Part shown: one piece after another, positions 18,249 to 27,411 of the stretch
How positions within the stretch are numbered: the stretch's first letter is position 1
How the letters are laid out: every line of letters starts with the position of its first letter
Assembly: GCA_964496595.1 (NCBI GenBank)
Contig: CAZCAI010000010.1
Span: 1-51,685, forward strand
Direction of reading: 5' to 3'
From: JAAAOZ01 sp964496595
GTDB lineage: Bacteria; Chloroflexota; Anaerolineae; B4-G1; SLSP01
Length of the DNA stretch: 51,685 nt
Made by a program: the position numbers and the translations under genes
The notes under the pieces: generated by a model
What the model saw: the letters and a program-made list of their open reading frames with translations, nothing else
Database searches by the model: none
Told to the model about the DNA's origin: nothing

Positions 18249-18323
18249 GGTAGCACCGTCGGACCCTGATTTACCCAATACGTCGGGGATGGGCACCCTG
18301 GCGTTAGGGATTCTCCTTTCCTC

Positions 18324-18359
18324 TGCCCCCGGAGTAGGGCCTCCGGGGGCATTTTTTTT
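18324..18359 (+). terminator. Rho-independent terminator after histidine kinase
   Basis: An 11-bp stem (TGCCCCCGGAG with CTCCGGGGGCA), 6-base loop, followed by eight T. Confidence 0.95.
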
Positions 18360-18387
18360 GTGGAGATTTCAACCTAGCTATAGCTAC

Positions 18388-18480
18388 CCTTGCGAAGGTT
18401 CCAATCGGCTATTTACGCCAGCGGACCTTGTGGCCCAAATATCTGGGCCTTATGACAAGGTCTTACTAACCTTCGCAAGG
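18388..18480. repeat. Inverted-repeat element, CCTTGCGAAGG family, copy 1
   Basis: Ends CCTTGCGAAGGTT (18388-18400) and AACCTTCGCAAGG (18468-18480) are perfect complements. Inside is a nested hairpin: GACCTTGT (18424-18431) with ACAAGGTC (18455-18462) and GGCCCA with TGGGCC. Related elements with different interiors lie at 40205-40298 and 41552-41601. It lies between the kinase terminator and the 3' end of the amidase gene. Confidence 0.85.
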
Positions 18481-18491
18481 TTACCCACGAA

Positions 18492-21400
18492 CTATTTACA
18501 AACCTGCACCCACACCTCATCCACATAGAGCGCGGCGGTATCGTCGTCGCCGTCGTTCTTCACGCCCAGGTAGAGCTTGACCTCCTGCCCGGCGAACGCC
18601 GTCAAATCAAGGGAGCGCACCTCCCATACCCGCGCATCCGAGGTGGCCGTGGAGAGCATGTGAACGGTCCCCGCCGCATCCAACAGGCTCACATAGTGCA
18701 TATCGCCCGTATCCGAAGCCTCGTTGATCGGATAGGCCATATAGTCCAAGGTGATCGCAGCGGCGTCCGCCGGCAACGTCACGCGATGCGCAACAGATGA
18801 GTAGGCCGCTGCGCCCGGATCGCCTGGCGGGATTCCCACCCGCGCGGCCCAATCGCCCGCGTAGACCACATCATTGACGCGCTGCGCCAGCGCGTTGTAC
18901 TCCCACGTATCCACCGCCTCGAAGCCAGCGTCCAACACCAATGCGCACGTCATCGGCGCGGAGAAAACGTTACGCCCCACCAGCGGCAGATAGATGGCGG
19001 CGCGGGCGACCGGCGCCTCGAAGGTAAAGATAGCCGTGCGGCTCCACGGCCCGATGTTGCCCGCCGCATCGACGGCCCGGACGCGCCACGTGTGCTCGCC
19101 GGGCGTCACCTCGACAGCGTAGAACGTATCCTCTGTCTGATAGCGGTCGCCGTCCAGCTCCAACTCATAGCGCAGCGGCGCGCCATCGTCCATCGGAGCA
19201 TCCCAGACCAAGATCGCCGTCGCGAGCGAGAGCGTCTGCCGGTCAAGGGGCGCGCGCAAGGTCGGCGATAGCGGCGGGACGACGTCGTAGAAGAAGCTCA
19301 CCTCCGCCGGCGAAGGATCAGCCTCCGGGCCGATGGCCCGCGCGCGCAGCAAATAGGCGCCCTCTGTGAAGTACGCGGGAGAGGGCAGTGCGTAGCTCCA
19401 AGTGAAGACGCCGGTGGCCGTCAGCCACGCCGGCGCGCCCCACGCCGATCCGGTCCAGCCCGCGCCATCGGCGGCGCGAATCACCTGCACCTCCACGCGC
19501 TCCAATTCCGCCCCAGAGGCCGAGCCTTCAAACGGCGGCACGGCGTTGACATAAGCGCCCTCCCGTGGCGACGCGATCTGCGTATCTAAGAGCGCGCAAT
19601 CGTCCAAGAAATCCATCACGCGGGCCATCACCTCCGGGCGGGAAGCCGCGCGCACCGTCTCGAAGGGGAAGCCCCACACCATCGTGCGCCGGCATCCCGC
19701 CGCGGATTGAATCGCCGCCGCGCCGCCGGCGCCAGCGACGTAAGCATAGCGCAATGCCACGCGGGCGCCACCTATCGTTCCCAACACGTCCGGGAAATCC
19801 GCGTCGTACTCGCCCGCCGCATCGAAGGCAATGGTCTCCAGTCCCTCGAACGCCCCGCCCGTCTCCGGCGTGACGGTGTAGGTCTCCGCATCATCCGCCA
19901 CATACACGGTGTGCAGCACCTCGCGCAGAAAATCGGTATCGCGCGCCATCGCCTCCAAATCCCATGCCAGCTCGGCGCCGCTGATGAAGAGCGCGCCGTC
20001 GTTTTCGACAAAGGCCCGCAGCGCCGCGCGCTCGACCTCGGAGAGCGTGCCCGCCTCGTCCAGCGACTCCTCGCCCAAGATCCAGTCCACCATCGTGTAG
20101 GCGTCCAGATCCACCAGACCATCCGCCACTGCCTCATTGCTGGCGCTATCCCACGCATAGCGCGCGGGCACAGCCTCGCCGTGATGCACGACGTAATCAC
20201 GGCGGTTCATCTGGGCAAGCCACATCCGCAGATTTTTGCCCTCGACGGGATCATCCTCCTCCACCAGGCCAAAATTATTCAGCTTATCGAAGCCGTTGAC
20301 AATGAGCAGGTTCGGCGCGCCGACCCGCACGCCCAGCACCTCGGTGGGGAACGACTCGCCGCCGGCGTTGGTGGCCGTCACGCGGAGATAGAGCGCCTCG
20401 CCCGGCGCGAGGCCGGTCAGCGTGTGCGCAGTCGTCGCCACTTCGAGCGGCGCCTGCCAGGCGAAGCCATCGCGGCTGACGGCGAGCCGATAGCCGGTGG
20501 CGGCCGCCCCGCGCAGGCCAATCGCGTCGGTCTCCGGCGGCAGCCACGAGACGCGCACAGCCCCGCCGCCCAGATTCTCGGCGCGCAGATGCGTGGGCGG
20601 CTCCGGCAATTCGATGAGATCGATGCCATCGCGGGCCTCAAAGTAGCGCACGACGCCCTGATAGACCGCGCGCGCCGCCAATTGATTAAAGCGCGGATCC
20701 TTGAGCGCCGCCGCGTCCTCCGGGTGATCGTGAAAGGCGATCTCCAACAGCACGCCGGGCATCCGCGCAGTGGGATCTTCATCCCAGAGCATGCGCAACT
20801 CGCCCAAGTTGCGCTGCTTCTTGCCCCGGTCGATCCAATCCACCTCCCACCCGGCGCGAATATCGTGGATCAACTCATCGTGCACCGCCTGTTGCAGCAA
20901 CTCACTGTGCGCCGTGCGCGGGTAGGTCGAGCCATCGTGGATGTAAGATTCAGCGCCGCGCGTCGTGCCGTTCCAGCCGTTGGTGTGCCAGGAGATGAAG
21001 AGCGCATCCTCGCCGCTGCCCTTGTGATGCCAGCGGGCGAACATCGGGCGCGAGACGATAGTATTGAAGTAAGAAAAGTCCGCCGGATCGAGGCCCATCC
21101 ACTGGCTGAAGTAGAAAGGATCGACCTCCCACCAGGGACGATGCGGCGGCGCGGGCGGCGTGGTATCGACCTGCGTGAGCCGCTGGAGGCCCGCAAAGCT
21201 GTCGAAGCTGCCACCGCCCACGCGCAGCGCGTCGGCGGCGACCAGCGCGCCGCTGATCACCGAGTGGTTATCCAAGGTGACGGTCAAGCCCTCGGTGATG
21301 GGGAAAGCGCCAAGATAGCGCCATGTCGGTTGATAAAGCCGTTGATCCAACCATACTTCGGCGACGCCGCCGGCGTGATGCACGCGGTAATGCGCGTCGG

Positions 21401-22238
21401 GCGCGTGAGCGGCGCCGGGATGAATCCAGGCGTAGAGCGCATAATCGCCGGCCTGCGGGACGGTCAACGTCCAGGCGGCCGTCATCGTGGCCGTGCCCGT
21501 CACCGTGCGGGCGACGCGCGCGACGCCCCCGGCGTAGCCCGGCGCATCGGCGATGGCCCACGCGCCGGCGTCTTCTTTCGCGATCACCCGGGCAGTGTTC
21601 CAATCGCGCTCGCGCAGGGGGATCACCGTGGCGCCGGCCTGCTCCAAATAGGGGATGAGGAATTGATCAACCGCCTCGGCATTGTTGTGATCCTCAATAA
21701 AACCTTGGTAGACAATGCGCTGCGTGCGCCACGCCCAACTGTTCCACCACCAGCCGTGCCCGGCGCTGATGTAGACCGTCTTGCCGGCCAGCCCTTGGGG
21801 GACATCGGTCGGGCGTGCCGGGGCAGGCGCCAGCGGCTGCGAGGGCGTCTCTGCGGTCGTGGCGGGGACCATCGCGGGCAGGAAATCCGAAAGCGCGCGA
21901 CATCGGCCCCGCGTCGCATCCCACGCGCGGACGTGCAAGACCTCCCAATCTAACGGCGTCAGCGCGCGCGCCACTGCCGTCTCAACACGCTCGGCGCCCA
22001 TCCCCGCGTCGGCGCGGAGCTTTGCCGCCGGTACTTCGAGGCAGACCGTCACCTCCCCACCCTCGACATCGAGGGTGTGAATCGGCCACGGAATCTGCGC
22101 TTCGTCCACAGCCAACAGCTCCCGCACGCGCGCACTTCCCTCCGGCGGCGGCGGCGCCGCGCCCAGCGAAACGACCATGCCCACAAAAATAATCAGCCAG
22201 CCTACGATGCGCCATCCTAGATCTAATCGTCGCTTCAT
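18492..22238 (-). CDS. Large secreted N-acetylmuramoyl-L-alanine amidase with golvesin-like, FN3 and C-terminal adhesion-like domains
   Basis: A 1248-residue exported protein. Signal peptide at 1-28 (GWLIIFVGMVVSLGAA). The Amidase_3 zinc fold is split: His161 in ISAGHGWWWN and Glu182 in FIEDHN come first, His418 in SWHTNGWNG and catalytic Glu499 in LLEIAFHD later. Between them (about 225-345) sits a golvesin C-terminal-like beta domain (WTLTVPQAGDYALYAWIHPG). Then an FN3 domain (about 553-650), a Rossmann-like segment (LLIVNGFDKLNN), two more beta-sandwich domains, the motif IYLPLVGRN and a terminal jelly roll. It should cut peptidoglycan stem peptides outside the membrane. Cleavage target and partners of the beta domains are unknown. 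It ends 11 bases from the repeat element. Confidence 0.85.
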   Translation of the reverse strand: MKRRLDLGWRIVGWLIIFVGMVVSLGAAPPPPEGSARVRELLAVDEAQIPWPIHTLDVEGGEVTVCLEVPAAKLRADAGMGAERVETAVARALTPLDWEVLHVRAWDATRGRCRALSDFLPAMVPATTAETPSQPLAPAPARPTDVPQGLAGKTVYISAGHGWWWNSWAWRTQRIVYQGFIEDHNNAEAVDQFLIPYLEQAGATVIPLRERDWNTARVIAKEDAGAWAIADAPGYAGGVARVARTVTGTATMTAAWTLTVPQAGDYALYAWIHPGAAHAPDAHYRVHHAGGVAEVWLDQRLYQPTWRYLGAFPITEGLTVTLDNHSVISGALVAADALRVGGGSFDSFAGLQRLTQVDTTPPAPPHRPWWEVDPFYFSQWMGLDPADFSYFNTIVSRPMFARWHHKGSGEDALFISWHTNGWNGTTRGAESYIHDGSTYPRTAHSELLQQAVHDELIHDIRAGWEVDWIDRGKKQRNLGELRMLWDEDPTARMPGVLLEIAFHDHPEDAAALKDPRFNQLAARAVYQGVVRYFEARDGIDLIELPEPPTHLRAENLGGGAVRVSWLPPETDAIGLRGAAATGYRLAVSRDGFAWQAPLEVATTAHTLTGLAPGEALYLRVTATNAGGESFPTEVLGVRVGAPNLLIVNGFDKLNNFGLVEEDDPVEGKNLRMWLAQMNRRDYVVHHGEAVPARYAWDSASNEAVADGLVDLDAYTMVDWILGEESLDEAGTLSEVERAALRAFVENDGALFISGAELAWDLEAMARDTDFLREVLHTVYVADDAETYTVTPETGGAFEGLETIAFDAAGEYDADFPDVLGTIGGARVALRYAYVAGAGGAAAIQSAAGCRRTMVWGFPFETVRAASRPEVMARVMDFLDDCALLDTQIASPREGAYVNAVPPFEGSASGAELERVEVQVIRAADGAGWTGSAWGAPAWLTATGVFTWSYALPSPAYFTEGAYLLRARAIGPEADPSPAEVSFFYDVVPPLSPTLRAPLDRQTLSLATAILVWDAPMDDGAPLRYELELDGDRYQTEDTFYAVEVTPGEHTWRVRAVDAAGNIGPWSRTAIFTFEAPVARAAIYLPLVGRNVFSAPMTCALVLDAGFEAVDTWEYNALAQRVNDVVYAGDWAARVGIPPGDPGAAAYSSVAHRVTLPADAAAITLDYMAYPINEASDTGDMHYVSLLDAAGTVHMLSTATSDARVWEVRSLDLTAFAGQEVKLYLGVKNDGDDDTAALYVDEVWVQVCK

Positions 22239-22282
22239 ATCTCTTCGTCCTTACTTTCAAATTCGATTTGTATTCCGCCTCT

Positions 22283-22310
22283 ATTATATCAGATTATCGT
22301 TACGAATTGC
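22283..22310 (-). promoter_or_regulatory. Candidate promoter of the amidase gene
   Basis: On the minus strand a perfect TATAAT occupies 22288-22283, with a poor -35 (GCAATT) 16 bases upstream at 22310-22305. It lies 45 bases before the amidase start codon. Confidence 0.45.
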
Positions 22311-22347
22311 GCATATCGATCATACATCGCACTTTCCTCAAAACCGC

Positions 22348-22383
22348 AAGGGCCTGACGGGAAACTCTCCCATCAGGCCCTTT
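22348..22383 (-). terminator. Hairpin terminator downstream of the CCG-domain gene
   Basis: AAGGGCCTGACGGGA pairs with the distal TCCCATCAGGCCCTT arm with one mismatch. It lies 29 bases beyond the stop of the minus-strand Fe-S gene; on that strand it is followed by GCGGTTTT. Confidence 0.7.
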
Positions 22384-22411
22384 GAACTTGATCGCGTCGT
22401 AAAATTACAGG

Positions 22412-23482
22412 TTACATCAGCCCTTTAACGATTTGCACCGCTCCGACGATGGGCGCGCGCTCATCGCCAACGCCTGCGGCTTGCGCGGGCAGCGATTCAC
22501 CCAGGGCCATCCGCACCAGGTTGGTGAGAAAGATCGGCTCCAGGCCGGCCTCGGCCGCCTCATCGCGCATCTGCAATGCGCAGAAGGGGCACATGAAGAC
22601 CAACGCCGCCGCGTCGTGCTCCAAGGCATCCTGGAAGTTGCGGGCTTTGTTGGCCTCACCGGCCTCGTGGCCCAGATGGGGCGCGACGGGCGAGCTACAA
22701 CACAGCGCATCGCGCCGGTCGTATTGACGCGCCACGCGCTCAACCCCGATCAACTCAAACAACTCATCGATGGACTCATCAATCCACGGGGTGTAGCGAC
22801 TGGAGCACGGCTGCTGATAGGCGACCTTCATATCCAGCGGCTGCACCGCATCGGGGTGCGCCTTGACGTACGCCACCAGATATTCCACGTAATGCTTGAC
22901 CTCAAACGGCACATCCACGTTGTACTCCATCGCCTTGGTCGTGTACGCGCCGTAGCAATCATCGTGGAACATGATGATCTCATCGTAGCCGGTCTCGGCC
23001 AAAGCATCGATCTTCTCCTGGAGGTGATCGCGGAGATAGTTCTCCTCGCCCACGTGGATGCCGCCCAATACGCTCTCATACGCGCCGCCCCGCAGGAACG
23101 TGGCGCCCTCAAAAAGTTGCCCTTCAAATAAGTGCGGGATGACATCGACAGCACAGATGTTGAACACCGGCTTGCCCGGTTCTCCCGGCTCGACCTCGCC
23201 GGGGGATTTGTCGATAGTCTCGACAAGCTGATAGTAAGAATCCGTGGTCTTGTAGACGCCAAATTTCTCCTGATAGCGCAGGATCAGATCGAAGGGATTG
23301 GCGCCCTTCTCGCAGTACGTGTTGCACGCCACGCACGTCACGCACTCCGTCAGGATCTCGGCCTGCTCGCCGCGAATGAGCTTCTGGATTTGCTCGATGG
23401 CCCCATCTCGATCATAGTCCGTGTACTTACACGCGATAAAACAATCCCCACACTGGTCACACTTCGCCAAATTAAATGCCAT
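22412..23482 (-). CDS. (Fe-S)-binding protein with CCG domains (HdrD/GlpC-like)
   Basis: A 356-residue electron carrier. Cysteines CDQCGDCFIACK (8-19) and CVTCVACNTYCEKG near 47-60 form two 4Fe-4S ferredoxin-type sites. Two cysteine-rich CCG-type regions follow (DDCYGAY with YQQPCSS; ALCCSSP with MCPFCALQM), as in heterodisulfide reductase subunit D and glycerol-3-phosphate dehydrogenase subunit C. Lies 119 bases downstream of the big flavoprotein gene on the same strand and probably takes its electrons. Start ATG behind AAGGAGGGGTTTT. A spacer with GAATTRA repeats separates the two genes. Final acceptor (quinone, disulfide or other) is unknown. Confidence 0.87.
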   Translation of the reverse strand: MAFNLAKCDQCGDCFIACKYTDYDRDGAIEQIQKLIRGEQAEILTECVTCVACNTYCEKGANPFDLILRYQEKFGVYKTTDSYYQLVETIDKSPGEVEPGEPGKPVFNICAVDVIPHLFEGQLFEGATFLRGGAYESVLGGIHVGEENYLRDHLQEKIDALAETGYDEIIMFHDDCYGAYTTKAMEYNVDVPFEVKHYVEYLVAYVKAHPDAVQPLDMKVAYQQPCSSRYTPWIDESIDELFELIGVERVARQYDRRDALCCSSPVAPHLGHEAGEANKARNFQDALEHDAAALVFMCPFCALQMRDEAAEAGLEPIFLTNLVRMALGESLPAQAAGVGDERAPIVGAVQIVKGLM

Positions 23483-23601
23483 AAAACCCCTCCTTGGTTA
23501 AGAATTAAGAACTGAGAATTGAGAAATAAGACACAAGGGATGCGTATTCACGTGGCTTTTCGTGAGTGGTACATCCCATCTTCACAAGATGGACTGCCCG
23601 A

Positions 23602-26600
23602 CTACTTCAACGCCTCCTCGCCCTCGAACACCCGATACGGCGAGAGAATCTCCAGCACCTCTTCGTCCTCCGCTGAAAGCTCCTGCGTGACCATGCGGGT
23701 CAGCAACTCGCCGAGGCCCGGCCCCAGCATAAAGCCCTGCCCGCACATCCCGATAGCCATCAGGTAGCCCTCGACCTCGCGCGCCCAGCCGACCAGAGGC
23801 GAGCCGTCGGGCGTCATCGGGTAGAGACCGCGCCACGTGCGCCGCACGCGCACATTCGCCAGGCGCGGCATCAGGCCGACCATGCGCGGCGCGACCAGCG
23901 GCAGAAAGTCGCTCGTCTCGCGGCAATCAAAGCCGGGGATCGGCGGATCGGGCGTGATGCAGAAGACGATCTGCCCGCTGCCCAACTGGAAGAAGTAGTA
24001 GTTCCTGGAGCCGGGCGCCGGGCGAATATCGACCACCATCGGGTTGAGGAAGTGCGCCACCGGCTCGGTGATGCCCGCCTCGTGCGAATCGGGCGCAATC
24101 GGATGATCGAGGCCCACCATCGCGCCAACGTGCCTGGCCCACGGCCCGGCGGCGTTGATCACCACCGGCGCGTGATAGGCGCCCTTGTCGGTCACGAGGC
24201 CCGTCACCCGCCCACCCTCACCATCTAATGTGATGGCGGTGACCTCCTCATTGAAGCGAAATTTCGCACCGGCGCGCCTGGCCGCATCGTAATAAGCGTG
24301 GCCGGCCAGCAGCGTCGAGCAGTGGCCGTCCTCCGGCGAGAAGGTCCCGCCGATGAGGCCCTCCGGGTTCAGATCGGGGATGATCTCCAACAGCGCGGCC
24401 TTATCGTACCACTCGATGTTCAGCCCGTAGGCCTGTTGCACCTCCAGCAGGCTCTTGAGCGTCTGCGCTTCCGGCTCGCGATAAGCGACGAAGGAATAAC
24501 CCCCGGTCGTCCATTCGATGTTGTGGCCGTAAACCTCCTCCCACGATTTAACGATCTCCAGCGTGCGCAAGCCCAATCGGATCTTCGCCGGATCGGAGTG
24601 CGTGGCGCGGATGCCGCCGATGGCCGCCTTGTTGGAGCCTTGCCCCTGGCTGGCGAACTGATCGAGCACGAGCACCTCCAGCCCGGCCTCCGCCATCGCC
24701 AACGCCGTCGGCGCCCCCACACTCCCCGCCCCGATAATAATCGCATCGTAATTCCCATCCGCCGGTACTGTTATCTCGCCGCCTTGCTGTTTTGTTACTT
24801 TGTTGTTTTGCTGCTTTGTTGCTTTGCCGCTTTGCCGCTTCGCCGCTTCCCCAAACGTCCCCAGCGACACCTCCATAAAGATCGGGCGCTTCGTATTCGA
24901 GGTCACCTCCTCCAGCGGCACGCCCTCCTCGCGGAAGAGACGGAGAATCAAATTAGTGCAGGTCTTCGCGCCACACGCGCCCATTCCGGCGCGCGTCACC
25001 GCCTTGATCTCGTTCATATCGCGATAGCCCTTGCGGATCAGCGCGCGGATCTCGCCCGCCGTGACACGCTCGCAGCGGCAGACGATCTCGTCGTCGTCCA
25101 TCCGCCGGACCTCGTGCGCCAGCGCCTCGGTGATTTCTGGCGCCTGCACGCGGATGCCGGCGATGCGCTTGGCGATGGCCTTCGGCGCGGCGACCTTGAC
25201 GACGACCGTGCGGTCATTGCGCTTGAGCGCGCGCACCTTCGTGACCTCGACCTCGCCCAAAACCTCGCCCTCCGCATCCAAGACCGTCACCCTATCGCCC
25301 ACCTGCACGCTCTCCTCCAGGAACTCGTAGGCCAACGTGACGGTCGGGTGCTCCAGGCTCTTACGATAATCGACCAGCGTGACCGCCAGGCCGGGGCAGA
25401 CCGTGACACATTGCTCGCAACCGATGCACTCCCGGCCATTCTGTGGCCCCACAAATTCGGGCAGTTGGCGGATGTCATCCTCCTGGATGTGGATGAGGTG
25501 CTGCGGGCAGACGGCGGTGCAGGGATTGCAGGGGATTTCCTGAGAGCAGTGGAAGACCGGGAAGACGCCGCTCTCCCGCGTCGGGATGCGCTCCGGCACG
25601 ACCTGGCCCGGATGGGATTTGAGGATCGCGGCGGTGCGCGCCCATTCGTCCGGCACCGGTTCGTCGGTCACGCCTAATGCGCGCGCGATCTCCAGCCCCT
25701 TGATCTTGCCGGAGAACATCGCCGCCGACGCCTCCGCGATCTCCTCGGCGTCGCCCGCCGCGTAGACGGGCAGGCCGAAGTTCCGCGCCTTCTCGAAGAA
25801 CTCGTCCACGGGATCGAGGCCCACGGCGATGAGCACCGTATCGCACGCAAAAGATTTCTCGGTGCCTGGAATGGGCTGCCAGGCATCGTCCAGTTGCGCG
25901 ATGGTGACCGACTCGACTTGCGCGTCGCCGTTGGCGCTGACGACGGTGTGCGAGGTGTAGATGGGCACGCCCAGGCGGCGCAACTTGTCCTCGTGGACTT
26001 TGTAGCCGCCGCATTGGGGCAGCGCCTCGACCAGGCCCACCACCTCGATGCCGGCCTGGAGCGCGTGATAGCCCGCGATCAGGCCCACGTTCCCGCCGCC
26101 GATGATGAAGAGCCGCTCGGCGGCGCGCACCAAATCGCGATTGACCAGGGTCTGGAACGCGCCCGCGCCGTAGACGCCGGGCAGCGTGTTACCCTTGAAG
26201 ACGAGGGATTTTTCGCGCGCGCCGGTGGCGACCAACAGCACCTGCGGTTTGACCAAAGCGTATTGCGTATTACGTATTGCGTATTGCATATCCTCCAATT
26301 CATCATCCGGCGCCCGTCCTTCACGCAACACGCCGACCAGCCCATCGCTGTAGACGGCCAGCGCGGTGCTATTGAGCCACACCTCGATCTCGTCGTGGGC
26401 GCGGATCTGCTCCTCCAACTTGGTAGCGATGTCGATGCCGCGCGTCCCGGCGTAGACGGCCTCGGTGGAGCCGAAGAAGCGATGCGTCTGCAAGACCAGC
26501 TTCCCCCCCAGGCGATGCTTGTCGTCGATGAGGAGCACGTCCACGCCGCGCTCCGCCAATTGCGCCGCCGCCGACATCCCGGCGGGGCCGCCGCCCAGAA

Positions 26601-26991
26601 TGAGCACGGGCGTCTCTATGATCTCCGTCGTTGCGCTCAGGGCCGGCGCTTCTTCTTTCGATTCCGAACCGGCGGGCAGCTCCGGCAACCCCTCCAACGG
26701 CTCGACGCGCATGCCGGGCCGCACAGGCGTCATACACGCCTTGACGGGCTTGCCATCCGCCACGACCAGACATTGCGCGCACTGCCCATTGGCGCAGAAG
26801 ATGCCCTGCGGCGCGCCATCCTGGGGATGATGTCCAAAGGTGCGGATGCCGTGCGCAAAGAGCGCCGACGAGATCATCTCGCCACGCTTCGCCGTCAGCG
26901 TCTCGCCCTGCCAGGTGAATTCAATCACCTCCGATGCGTCCAGCGGTTCGGCGGGCAAAATCGGGTGCTTCTCGATACGATACTCGGCCAT
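23602..26991 (-). CDS. Fused multi-cofactor FAD oxidoreductase (2Fe-2S / FAD / 2x4Fe-4S / BFD-like / DAO)
   Basis: At 1129 residues this resembles HcnA, HcnB and HcnC or sarcosine-oxidase subunits joined in one chain. Order: plant-type 2Fe-2S domain (Cys66, 71, 74, 86; FCANGQCAQC), FAD/NAD disulfide-reductase-like domain (GGGPAG at 133-138), two 4Fe-4S motifs (CNPCTAVCP near 485; CIGCEQCVTVCPG near 525), a BFD-like [2Fe-2S] domain (CRCERVTAGE near 637 to GACGAKTC near 670), a Lys/Gln-rich linker (about 714-736), then a D-amino-acid-oxidase-type FAD domain (AIIIGAGSVGAPTALAMAEA). Probable role: oxidation of an amino acid, N-methylated amine or hydroxy acid. Two parts derive from repeat sequence (see findings). 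Start ATG behind AGGAG. Substrate unknown. Confidence 0.85.
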   Translation of the reverse strand: MAEYRIEKHPILPAEPLDASEVIEFTWQGETLTAKRGEMISSALFAHGIRTFGHHPQDGAPQGIFCANGQCAQCLVVADGKPVKACMTPVRPGMRVEPLEGLPELPAGSESKEEAPALSATTEIIETPVLILGGGPAGMSAAAQLAERGVDVLLIDDKHRLGGKLVLQTHRFFGSTEAVYAGTRGIDIATKLEEQIRAHDEIEVWLNSTALAVYSDGLVGVLREGRAPDDELEDMQYAIRNTQYALVKPQVLLVATGAREKSLVFKGNTLPGVYGAGAFQTLVNRDLVRAAERLFIIGGGNVGLIAGYHALQAGIEVVGLVEALPQCGGYKVHEDKLRRLGVPIYTSHTVVSANGDAQVESVTIAQLDDAWQPIPGTEKSFACDTVLIAVGLDPVDEFFEKARNFGLPVYAAGDAEEIAEASAAMFSGKIKGLEIARALGVTDEPVPDEWARTAAILKSHPGQVVPERIPTRESGVFPVFHCSQEIPCNPCTAVCPQHLIHIQEDDIRQLPEFVGPQNGRECIGCEQCVTVCPGLAVTLVDYRKSLEHPTVTLAYEFLEESVQVGDRVTVLDAEGEVLGEVEVTKVRALKRNDRTVVVKVAAPKAIAKRIAGIRVQAPEITEALAHEVRRMDDDEIVCRCERVTAGEIRALIRKGYRDMNEIKAVTRAGMGACGAKTCTNLILRLFREEGVPLEEVTSNTKRPIFMEVSLGTFGEAAKRQSGKATKQQNNKVTKQQGGEITVPADGNYDAIIIGAGSVGAPTALAMAEAGLEVLVLDQFASQGQGSNKAAIGGIRATHSDPAKIRLGLRTLEIVKSWEEVYGHNIEWTTGGYSFVAYREPEAQTLKSLLEVQQAYGLNIEWYDKAALLEIIPDLNPEGLIGGTFSPEDGHCSTLLAGHAYYDAARRAGAKFRFNEEVTAITLDGEGGRVTGLVTDKGAYHAPVVINAAGPWARHVGAMVGLDHPIAPDSHEAGITEPVAHFLNPMVVDIRPAPGSRNYYFFQLGSGQIVFCITPDPPIPGFDCRETSDFLPLVAPRMVGLMPRLANVRVRRTWRGLYPMTPDGSPLVGWAREVEGYLMAIGMCGQGFMLGPGLGELLTRMVTQELSAEDEEVLEILSPYRVFEGEEALK

Positions 26992-27030
26992 AAGTTCTCT
27001 CCTAAATTACACTATGTTCTATTTCACAAC

Positions 27031-27411
27031 TTACCCCATAGCACGATCCCGTCTCAACGCCGCAATCTCCAACAACACCCCGTCCAAGCTCGGCTCATCA
27101 CATTCATACACATCATCATTTGTATGTTTATGGTGAGGAAAACTCGATACTTCAGGATGATGCGGCGCATTATCATAGCGAAAAATGATCTCCTGGGTTG
27201 TATCCATGTAATGATATCGATACTTCAACTTATGCACTATATCGGTATCCTTCACTTCCACAAAATCCAGGCGAGTGCTATCTTCAAATACAACACGATC
27301 ACTAATGTAACCTTGTTTTGTGTTATAAACTTTCTTCTGTAGTTCATAGTGACGAATGTCTGGGAACTCCGCAAGCATCTCTTCGATCCGCGCGAAATAC
27401 TGCATAATCAC
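27031..27411 (-). CDS. TumE-family toxin-like protein (DUF6516)
   Basis: A 126-residue protein with the family-defining segment FRYDNAPHHPEVSSFPHHKH, preceded by the YRYHY region. This family is described as the toxin of a two-gene toxin-antitoxin module; its biochemical target is not something I can read here. GTG at 27411 overlaps the TGA of the upstream partner (GTGA), giving tight translational coupling; GGAGAG lies 6 bases before. An internal ATG at 27405 is the alternative. The region is visibly AT-richer than its surroundings, suggesting horizontal acquisition. Confidence 0.82.
   Translation of the reverse strand: MIMQYFARIEEMLAEFPDIRHYELQKKVYNTKQGYISDRVVFEDSTRLDFVEVKDTDIVHKLKYRYHYMDTTQEIIFRYDNAPHHPEVSSFPHHKHTNDDVYECDEPSLDGVLLEIAALRRDRAMG

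Noticed and set aside
19707..21953. 748-codon open frame on the plus strand opposite the amidase gene
   Set aside because: A GC-rich shadow frame; its residues are Arg/Ala/His-rich with no domain, while the minus strand encodes a clear multi-domain enzyme.
24298..25677. 459-codon plus-strand frame opposite the flavoprotein
   Set aside because: A shadow frame without recognisable domains; the minus strand has cofactor motifs throughout.
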